Made by a program: the position numbers and the translations under genes
Part shown: piece after piece, positions 7,143 through 13,862 of the stretch
How positions within the stretch are numbered: the stretch's first letter is position 1
How the letters are laid out: every line of letters starts with the position of its first letter
Source of the DNA: Dactylosporangium sp. AC04546
Lineage (GTDB): Bacteria > Actinomycetota > Actinomycetes > Mycobacteriales > Micromonosporaceae
Assembly (NCBI RefSeq): GCF_022095675.1
Contig: NZ_JAHYSG010000035.1
Coordinates: forward strand, 1 to 64,000
DNA length: 64,000 nucleotides
Direction: 5' to 3'
Notes under the pieces: generated by a model
Told to the model about the DNA's origin: nothing
Database searches by the model: none
The model's input: the letters and a program-made list of their open reading frames with translations, nothing else

Positions 7143-9589
7143 GCGTCGCCGCGCAGACGATCAGGGCCCGGTGGGCCTCGTTCGCGGGCGTGTTCATCGC
7201 GCTGTCCCTGGGCGTGTGCCTGCTCGCCACGACCGGCCTGACGATCGCCTCGACGGCCGGCGTGGACCGCGCGCCGGTCTGGTATTCCGGAGCCGACGCG
7301 GTCGTGGCCGGCCCGCGCTCCGCCGTGCTGCACGTCGACGAGGGCGACGGGGTTGCGTATGACGCGGTGACGGGCACCCGGTTCGCGCAGGCCGTCCCGG
7401 CCGGGACGGCCGCCCGGATCGCGGCGATCCCCGGTGTGACCGCGGTGGTGGACCGGGCGGTGCCGGTCGACCTGGCCGCTGCCGGAGGCGGGACGGTGCC
7501 CGCCGTCGCGCATCCGTGGGCGAGTGCGGGGCTCCACCGATACACCATGATCGAAGGCTCCGAGCCGAAAGCCCCGGGCGACGTGGTCCTCACGGCCCCG
7601 ACCGACCGCCGGCCCGGCGACCGGGTCGACGTGCTCACCCCGGCCGGCCCGCGCACGTGGACCGTCGCCGGGGTGGTGAGCGGGCCGCCCGCGGTCTACG
7701 TCGCGGACGCGACGGCCGAGGAGCTCGCCGGCGGCCGGATCGACGCGGTCGCGGTGCGCGGGCTGGGCGGCCGGCTCGACGTGCTGCGGGCGGCGGCCGG
7801 TCCCGAGGCGCGGGTGCTCACCGGCGACGACCGGGCCGATGCGGAGGACGACCCGGACGCCGACCTGCTGGCGGTCGCCGCCGCGCTGCTCGGCACGACC
7901 GCGGGCGTCGCCGGCTTCGTGTCGGTGTTCGTGGTGTCGGGCACGTTCGCGTTCGCCGTCGCCCAGCGCCGCCGTGAGCTGGCCCTGCTGCGCGCGGCGA
8001 GCGCCACCCCGCGCCAGGTGCGCCGGCTGGTGCTCGGCGAGGCGCTCATCGTCGGAGTGCTCGCCGGCATCACCGGCTGCGTCCTGGGCGTGCTGGCCGC
8101 GCCGCCGTTCGCGGGCTGGCTGGCCCGGGAGGGCTTCGCGCCGGAGCGGTTCACCGCGCGGTTCATCCTGTGGCCGCTGCTCGCGGCGTTCGGCGCCGGC
8201 CTGCTCGTCGCGCTCGCGGGCGCGGCCGTCGCGGCCCGCCGCGCGGGCCGCATCCGCCCGATCGAGGCGCTGCGCGAGGCGTCGGTCGACCGGCGGGCGA
8301 TGACGATCACCCGCTGGCTGTTCGGCCTGGCGTTCCTCGGCGGCGCGGCGGCCATGCTGCTCGCGATCCCCGGCCTGACCGCCGACGCGATCGCCCTGAT
8401 CCTGCTCGACGCCATGCTGGCGATCACCGGCATCGCGCTGCTCGCACCGGTGCTCGCCCCGCCGCTGGCCGGCCTGCTCGGCTGGTGCCTGCCCGGCGTG
8501 GCGGGCGGGCTGGCCCGCGACAACGCCCGCCGCTCGGTGCGCCGCACCGCCTCGACGGTCGCCCCGATCCTGGTGACGGTCGGCATCGCGGCCGCCACCC
8601 TCGCCGCCACGGCCACCCTCTGGCGGGCCGAGGAGCAGGCGGGCGCCGACCGGGTGACCGCCGGCTCGGTCGTGGTCCCGACCGGCACGGCGGGCCTCGG
8701 CCCCACGGCCGCGGCCGAGCTGGCCGCCTCGCCCGGCGTCGAGGCGGCGGTCCCGATCGCCCACTCGGTGGTGTATCTCGCCCAGGACGACTACGCCGAG
8801 GAGTTCCCGGCGATCTACGCCGGCCCGGGCGTCGAGCGCGTGATGCGCCTCCCGGCCACCGCCGGGGCGGTCGGCGACCTGCGCGGCACCGGCACCCTGG
8901 CCGTCGGCGCGGGGCTGGCCCGTTCGATGCACTGGACCGTCGGCGGCGACGCCGAGCTCTGGCTGGACGACTCGGCCCGGGTCACCCTGCGCGTGGTCGC
9001 GATCCTGGCGCCGTCGCTCGACCTCGACCAGTCCGTGCTCCTGCCGTGGGACCTGCGCGCCGCCCACGCGCCGCGGGCCGGCGCCGACGCCGTGTACCTC
9101 GCCGGCGCGCCGGCCACCACCGCCGGGGGCCGGCTCGTGCCGGCCGTCGAGTTCTTCGCCGCGCTCGACGGCGAGCAGCGGCGCACCAACGACGTCGCGC
9201 TGATCGCGGTGCTCGGGATGGCCCTGCTGTATACGACGATCTCGATCGCGAACACGCTGGTGATGGCGACCGCCGACCGGGTCCGCGACCTGGCGCTGCT
9301 GCGCCTGTCCGGCACGACGCCCCGGCAGGCGCTGACCATGATCGCGCTGGAGGCGCTGCTCGTGGCCGGCACGGGCGTGCTGCTCGCCGGTGCCGTGACG
9401 GCCGCCATGATGGCGGGCCTGCTCGCCGGCCTGGGCAACCTCGTGGCGTCGGTCGAGCCGGTGGTGCCGTGGGTGCCGGTCGCGGGGATCGCGCTGGTGT
9501 GCGCGGTGGTCACGCTGGTCGCGAGCCTCGGCCCGGCCTGGCTCGCGCTGCGCCAACCAGCCACCCGGCTGGCCGCCGCACGCGAATAG
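7136..9589 (+). CDS. FtsX-like ABC transporter permease
   Basis: An 817-residue permease with a GTG start. It has an N-terminal helix (about 13-35), a large exported domain, three helices (about 240-375), a central block of helices (about 385-500), a second exported domain and three C-terminal helices (about 685-805). This is the duplicated FtsX/MacB_PCD arrangement seen in Gram-positive peptide or bacitracin-type exporters. The motif RRRELALLRAASATPRQVR (coupling region) is repeated near the C-terminus as VRDLALLRLSGTTPRQALT, showing the internal duplication. The gene overlaps the ATPase gene. The substrate is unknown and no two-component system is next to it. Confidence 0.92.
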   Translation: MLSVAAQTIRARWASFAGVFIALSLGVCLLATTGLTIASTAGVDRAPVWYSGADAVVAGPRSAVLHVDEGDGVAYDAVTGTRFAQAVPAGTAARIAAIPGVTAVVDRAVPVDLAAAGGGTVPAVAHPWASAGLHRYTMIEGSEPKAPGDVVLTAPTDRRPGDRVDVLTPAGPRTWTVAGVVSGPPAVYVADATAEELAGGRIDAVAVRGLGGRLDVLRAAAGPEARVLTGDDRADAEDDPDADLLAVAAALLGTTAGVAGFVSVFVVSGTFAFAVAQRRRELALLRAASATPRQVRRLVLGEALIVGVLAGITGCVLGVLAAPPFAGWLAREGFAPERFTARFILWPLLAAFGAGLLVALAGAAVAARRAGRIRPIEALREASVDRRAMTITRWLFGLAFLGGAAAMLLAIPGLTADAIALILLDAMLAITGIALLAPVLAPPLAGLLGWCLPGVAGGLARDNARRSVRRTASTVAPILVTVGIAAATLAATATLWRAEEQAGADRVTAGSVVVPTGTAGLGPTAAAELAASPGVEAAVPIAHSVVYLAQDDYAEEFPAIYAGPGVERVMRLPATAGAVGDLRGTGTLAVGAGLARSMHWTVGGDAELWLDDSARVTLRVVAILAPSLDLDQSVLLPWDLRAAHAPRAGADAVYLAGAPATTAGGRLVPAVEFFAALDGEQRRTNDVALIAVLGMALLYTTISIANTLVMATADRVRDLALLRLSGTTPRQALTMIALEALLVAGTGVLLAGAVTAAMMAGLLAGLGNLVASVEPVVPWVPVAGIALVCAVVTLVASLGPAWLALRQPATRLAAARE

Positions 9590-9666
9590 CGCCTCACGCG
9601 CCGGCCACGCCGCTGCGCGCGGCAGCGGCCTGACGCGGCGGCCGTGCCGCTGCGCGTCGTGGTGGG

Positions 9667-10518
9667 CTACCGCGGTTCCGGAGTTCGCCGGTGTGACGCT
9701 ACGGCCAGTGCGTTGGCGCTCACGACGATCGCGATGCCGGCCCACTCGTGGACGGCCAGGACCTCGCCCAGCAGCACCAGGCCGGCCAACGCGGCGAGGA
9801 CCGGGTGGATGCTCATCATCACGCCGAAGAACTGGGTCGGGACCCGGCGCAGGGCGATGAGGTCGGCGGCGTACGGGATGACCGAGCTCAGCACGCCCGC
9901 GGCCACCGCGTAGAGCAGCCCCGGGCCGTGCAGGCGGCCCGCGACGATCAGGGCCGCGGCCACCGGTAGGTACGCGAGCGCCGACACCGCGGTCGCGGCG
10001 GCCGGTGCCTGCAAGCCGGGCAGCCGCTTGCCGAGCAGCCGGTTGAGCAGGATGTACGCGGCCCAGCAGGCGGCGGCGAGCAGGCCCAGCCCGATACCGG
10101 CGTAGTCGCGGGCCGGGCCGGGCAGCACGAGGACGTAGACGCCGACGCCGGCGGCGACCGCGCAGAGCAGGTCGGTCCGGGTCCGCGAGCCGGCCAGCGC
10201 GACCGCCAGCGGGCCGAGGAACTCCAGGGTGACGGCGAGGCCCAGGCCGACGCGGTCGATCGCGGTGTACAGGCTCAGGTTCATCGTGCCGAACACCAGC
10301 GCCAGCAGCAGCGTCGGCCACCACTGGGCCCAGGTGAACCGGCGCGGGTCGGGCCGGGCCACCGGCAGCAGGACGGCCGCGGCGACGAACTGCCGGACCG
10401 CGACGACGCCGGCCGGGCCGATGCTCGCGAAGGCGTGCGCACCGACGGCCGCGCCGACCTGGTTGCTGGCGGCGCTGGCGGCCATCGTGGCCAGCCCGGC
10501 GGCGGTCGCTTTTCCCAT
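9667..10518 (-). CDS. EamA/DMT-family exporter (RhtA-like)
   Basis: A 283-residue drug/metabolite-transporter-superfamily protein with about ten hydrophobic segments and two EamA repeats. It has Leu/Ala/Val-rich helices, a conserved FGTMNLSLYTAIDRVGLG stretch in the first half and VPTQFFGVMMSIHPVLAAL in the second, which is typical of RhtA-type amino acid (threonine/homoserine) exporters. I start at ATG 10518; the longer open frame runs into the promoter. It is divergent from a LysR regulator 68 bp away, which suggests that regulator controls it. Substrate inferred only. Confidence 0.87.
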   Translation of the reverse strand: MGKATAAGLATMAASAASNQVGAAVGAHAFASIGPAGVVAVRQFVAAAVLLPVARPDPRRFTWAQWWPTLLLALVFGTMNLSLYTAIDRVGLGLAVTLEFLGPLAVALAGSRTRTDLLCAVAAGVGVYVLVLPGPARDYAGIGLGLLAAACWAAYILLNRLLGKRLPGLQAPAAATAVSALAYLPVAAALIVAGRLHGPGLLYAVAAGVLSSVIPYAADLIALRRVPTQFFGVMMSIHPVLAALAGLVLLGEVLAVHEWAGIAIVVSANALAVASHRRTPEPR

Positions 10519-10573
10519 GCCCGAAGTGTGGGCAGCGCCGCGCGATACGGGAAATACATCGGTCGGGCAACCT

Positions 10574-10588
10574 ATACGCTTCACGTAT
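10574..10588. promoter_or_regulatory. LysR-type box (T-N11-A) in divergent promoter
   Basis: ATACG (10574-10578) and CGTAT (10584-10588) form a perfect inverted repeat with a 5-bp spacer. It contains the T-N11-A signature of LysR regulators. It overlaps the ATG of the LysR gene, so binding would repress its own gene and could activate the divergent exporter. Confidence 0.6.
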
Positions 10589-11432
10589 GGATCTGCGGCA
10601 GCTCCGCGTGTTCGTGGCGGTGGTCGACGCCGGGACGTTCACCGACGCCGCCGCGCGGCTCGGCGTGTCGCAGGCCACCGCGTCGCGCACGGTCGCCGCG
10701 CTGGAGGCCGCGCTCGGGGCCCGGCTGCTGCAGCGCAACACCCGGCACGTGGGCCTGACCGGGACCGGCGCCCAGGTGCTGCCGATCGCGCGGCGGGTGC
10801 TCGACGAGGTGGCGCACCTGGAGCGGGTGGTCGAGCAGTCGCGCGGCGAGCTGCGGGTCGGCTACGCGTGGGCCGCGCTGGGCAAGCACACCCGGCGGGT
10901 GCAGAAGGCGTGGGCGGCCACGCATCCCCGCACGCCGCTCGTCTTCGTCCAGACCAACACGCCCACCGCCGGGCTCGCCGAGGGCACGGCCGACGTGGCC
11001 GTCATCCGGCGGGCGCTGGACGACCCGCGGTTCGACACCGCGCTCGTCGGCGTCGAGTCCCGCTATGCCGCGGTGTCGACCGACAGCCCGCTCGCGCGGC
11101 GGCGGTCGGTGCGGATCGACGATCTCACGCGGTACACCTTGGCCATCGATGCCCGAACGGGGACCACGACCCTCGATCTCTGGCCGCCCGGATCGGCCCC
11201 GGCGAAGGTGCGCACCACGACCGGTGTCGACGAGTGGCTCACCCTCATCGCCGCCGGTCAGGCCGTCGGCGTCACGTCCGAGGCGACGGCCAACCAGAAC
11301 CCCCGGCCGGGCGTCGCCTTCCGGGCGGTCCGCGACGCCCCGCCGATCCCGGTCTGGCTCGCGTGGTGGCGCGACGACGTGCCGCCGCGGCTGTCCGACC
11401 TGCTGGGGCTGATCTGCGAGGCGTACCGGTAG
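10587..11432 (+). CDS. LysR-family transcriptional regulator
   Basis: A 281-residue LysR protein. The N-terminal winged helix-turn-helix (2-60: LRQLRVFVAVVDAGTFTDAA then LGVSQATASRTVAALE) is followed by a linker helix and a periplasmic-binding-type effector domain (about 88-281). The effector domain is slightly short compared with the usual 290-300 residues. It is divergent from the EamA exporter gene and a LysR box overlaps its own start, so it probably autoregulates and controls the exporter. The effector cannot be read from the sequence. Confidence 0.9.
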   Translation: MDLRQLRVFVAVVDAGTFTDAAARLGVSQATASRTVAALEAALGARLLQRNTRHVGLTGTGAQVLPIARRVLDEVAHLERVVEQSRGELRVGYAWAALGKHTRRVQKAWAATHPRTPLVFVQTNTPTAGLAEGTADVAVIRRALDDPRFDTALVGVESRYAAVSTDSPLARRRSVRIDDLTRYTLAIDARTGTTTLDLWPPGSAPAKVRTTTGVDEWLTLIAAGQAVGVTSEATANQNPRPGVAFRAVRDAPPIPVWLAWWRDDVPPRLSDLLGLICEAYR

Positions 11433-11442
11433 GGTCGCGCGC

Positions 11443-12246
11443 ATGCGGCTTCACGTTGGCTGCGCGATGTGGACGCACAAGGCCTGGCCGTCGACCGCGG
11501 AGCGGCTCCGTTCGTACGCCGAGTGGTGCAACGCGGTCGAGGGCAACACGACGTTCTACGCCACGCCCGCCCGCGACACCGTGGCCGGCTGGGCGGACCA
11601 GACCCCGGCCGACTTCCGGTTCGTGCTGAAGCTGCCGCGGGCGGTGACCCACGAGCGGCGCTTCGCGGGCACGGAACTGCGCGCCTTCCTCGGCGCGATC
11701 GAGCCGCTGGGCCCGCGGATCCACGCGCTGTGGGTGCAGCTGCCGCCGTCGTTCGGCCCGGCCGACGTCGGGGCGCTGGCCACGTTCCTGGGCAACCTGC
11801 CGGCTTCGTACCGGTACGCGGTCGAGGTCCGCCACCCGGCCTTCTTCACCGACCCTTCCGCCCTGGAGTCGGTCCTCACCGCCGCGGGCGCCGAGTGGGT
11901 CCCGTTCGACACGACGGCCTTCTTCACGACCCCGCCGACGAGCGACGCCGAGCGGGACGCCTGGAGCAAGAAGCCCCGCCTCCCGCTGCGGACCGAGGCG
12001 TTGACGGAGCATCCGATCATCCGGTACCTCGGCCGCGACGACCCGGCCGTCACAGTCTCGGGCTGGCGGCCGTGGGTGGCGCGGTGCGCGGCCTGGCTCC
12101 GGGAGGGCCGCTCGCCGACGGTGTTCATCCACACCCCGGACAACGCCGAGGCGCCGACGCTGGCCCGCCAGTTCCATGCCGAGGTACGCGCGCTCGTCCC
12201 GGACCTGGAGCCCCTCCCCGACCCGGAACCGCTCACGCTGTTCTAG
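11443..12246 (+). CDS. DUF72 domain protein
   Basis: A 267-residue DUF72 protein, a TIM-barrel-like family of unknown function. Visible family marks are the N-terminal VGCAMWTHKAWP, EGNTTFYATP (about 34-43), FRFVLKLPRAVTHERRF (about 56-72) and RYAVEVRHPAF near the middle, with a C-terminal VFIHTPDNAEAP. The family has been linked to DNA or RNA processing only by genome context. It starts 10 bp after the LysR gene on the same strand, so it may be co-transcribed. It converges on the pentapeptide-repeat gene. Confidence 0.88.
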   Translation: MRLHVGCAMWTHKAWPSTAERLRSYAEWCNAVEGNTTFYATPARDTVAGWADQTPADFRFVLKLPRAVTHERRFAGTELRAFLGAIEPLGPRIHALWVQLPPSFGPADVGALATFLGNLPASYRYAVEVRHPAFFTDPSALESVLTAAGAEWVPFDTTAFFTTPPTSDAERDAWSKKPRLPLRTEALTEHPIIRYLGRDDPAVTVSGWRPWVARCAAWLREGRSPTVFIHTPDNAEAPTLARQFHAEVRALVPDLEPLPDPEPLTLF

Positions 12247-12253
12247 GCGGGTG

Positions 12254-12895
12254 CTACACGACCGTGATGCGGGCGCCTCGGTCGGTCAGCCACGCGGTCA
12301 GGGCCGGGCCGCCCAGCGTGGTACCGGCGACCGTCACCGGGCCCTCGATGTGGCCCACCGCGTCCTCGAAGGCGGCGCCGTCCAGCAGGGCGCCGGACAG
12401 GCGGGCCGGGGCGGGCGGGGTGCCCAGGACGCAGTGGCGGAGGGAGGCGCCACGCAGGTCGGCGGCGCGGAGGTCGGCGCCCGAGAAGACCGTGGAGTTG
12501 AGTAGCGCGTCGCGGAGGTCGGCGCCCGGGAGGGTCGCGTCCACCAGGTCCGCGCCGAGCAGGTGGGCGGCGCGGAAGGCGACGCCCGGGGCGCGGGCCG
12601 CGGTGGCCTCGGCCCGGACCAGTTCGGCTCCGGAGAGGTTGGCGGCCGTGAGGTCGGCGCCCGCGAGGTTGGCGCGGTCGAGGTTCGCGCGGACCAGGCG
12701 TACGCCGGACAGGTTGGCACCCAGGAGATCGGCGCGGCCCAGGTCGAGGCCCGTCAGGTCGGCGCCGCGCAGGTCGGCGCCCGCGGCACCGAACGGACGT
12801 TCGGCGTCGGCCAGGTAGGCCTCCAGAGCGGCCCGGGCCCCGGGGTCGACCGGCCAGGCAACGACGTTCGCCGCCGTTCTACCGAACCCGATCAT
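12254..12895 (-). CDS. Pentapeptide-repeat protein
   Basis: A 213-residue protein made mostly of A(D/N)LXX pentapeptides (about 36-160): ADLRG, ADLTG, ADLLG, ANLSG, ANLDR, ANLAG, ADLTA, ANLSG and so on, which fold as a right-handed quadrilateral beta helix. Known members (Qnr, MfpA, McbG) mimic DNA and protect gyrase; others have unrelated roles. The gene overlaps the 3' end of the upstream toxin-like gene by 17 bp, and it is the last gene of a four-gene minus-strand unit. That position would fit an immunity or partner protein, but this is inference. Confidence 0.88.
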   Translation of the reverse strand: MIGFGRTAANVVAWPVDPGARAALEAYLADAERPFGAAGADLRGADLTGLDLGRADLLGANLSGVRLVRANLDRANLAGADLTAANLSGAELVRAEATAARAPGVAFRAAHLLGADLVDATLPGADLRDALLNSTVFSGADLRAADLRGASLRHCVLGTPPAPARLSGALLDGAAFEDAVGHIEGPVTVAGTTLGGPALTAWLTDRGARITVV

Positions 12896-13862
12896 CGTAG
12901 ACCAGCACCTTTCCGTTCCAATCCTCGCGCGCGGCCACCCGCTGGCGGACGTCCGCCGCCGACTCGTCCGTCAGGTTCTTGGTGTCGACGATGACATGCT
13001 CACCCTTGGCCAGCTCGCCGTCGACCTGCCGTTCGAACGTCTCGCCGTTGTACCGCCCCGGTTGCTCCGGCGGCATGAGCTCGCCCTGCTTGTCGCCCGA
13101 CCGGTAGTACTCGTTCGGGGACTTCACGTCCCAGCGCTGGCCGTTGGCGTCGATGAAGTCGCCCTGGTCCTTCTGGAAGGCCGGGTTCGAGTTGTCGAGC
13201 GGGGCGCGTTCGATCGGGCCGGCCAGGGCGCCGTTGCGCTCCATCTCCAGGCCGACCTGCGCCTCCCTCGTCGACTCGGGGGTGACCTTGCCGCCGTCGG
13301 CCGGGTCCTTGGCCAGTTCCTGGACCCGGGCGTTGTACTCCGGGCTGCCCTGCTCGGGCGTCTTGTAGGCCTGCTGATCGCCATTGGCGGCGGCCAACTG
13401 CTGATCACCGTTGCCCGCGTTCGGGGTCGTCGCCTGCTGGTCGCCCGTGCCGGGGTTGGCGGTGGTCGTCTGCTGGTCGCCGGGGTTGGCAGTCGTGGCC
13501 TGCTGGTCGCCCGTGCCGGGGTTGGTGGTCGTGGCCTGCTGATCGCCGGTCGCGGTGCTCGCCGGGGCCTGGACCTGGTCGCCGGTGCCCGTGCCGGTCG
13601 GCTGCGGCGGCGCGTCGCCCCGGTGCGGGACGGTGTCGCGGCCCGCCTTCGAGGCGCCCGCCTCCTGCTGCCCGCCGCCCTCCTGCTGGGCACCAGCCTC
13701 CTGAAGACCGGCCTTCGCCTGCCCGCCACCTTCCTGCCCACCCGCCTGCTGGCCGCCGCCTTCCTGACCACCCGACTGCTCGCCGCGCGGCGGTACCGTG
13801 TCGCCCGAGCCGCCCGTCTCGCCGCCGCCCGTCGGCGCCGTCTCCTTGACCTGGTCACCCAC
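12879..13862 (-). CDS. Repeat-rich protein with C-terminal nuclease-toxin-like domain
   Basis: A 327-residue protein starting at GTG 13862, which overlaps the stop of the ATPase gene (GTGGGTGA). Residues 1-75 are Gly/Gln/Glu repeats (GGQEGGGQ), and 80-165 are GDQQAT(T/A)NPG repeats backed by near-identical DNA repeats (for example 13434-13456 and 13500-13522). Residues about 175-327 are ordered: FIDANGQRWDVKSP (235-248), GELAKGEHVIVDTKN and NGKVLVYDD at the end. The D-x(n)-DVK pattern and the whole layout resemble C-terminal domains of actinobacterial polymorphic toxins of the restriction-endonuclease-like fold. There is no signal peptide. The longer open frame to 14144 is an artefact lying inside the ATPase gene. 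Confidence 0.75.
   Translation of the reverse strand: MGDQVKETAPTGGGETGGSGDTVPPRGEQSGGQEGGGQQAGGQEGGGQAKAGLQEAGAQQEGGGQQEAGASKAGRDTVPHRGDAPPQPTGTGTGDQVQAPASTATGDQQATTTNPGTGDQQATTANPGDQQTTTANPGTGDQQATTPNAGNGDQQLAAANGDQQAYKTPEQGSPEYNARVQELAKDPADGGKVTPESTREAQVGLEMERNGALAGPIERAPLDNSNPAFQKDQGDFIDANGQRWDVKSPNEYYRSGDKQGELMPPEQPGRYNGETFERQVDGELAKGEHVIVDTKNLTDESAADVRQRVAAREDWNGKVLVYDDRVR

Noticed and set aside
5366..10741. Very long minus-strand open frame spanning the ABC transporter region
   Set aside because: A GC-rich shadow of the plus-strand genes, with Arg/Gly-rich composition and no domain.
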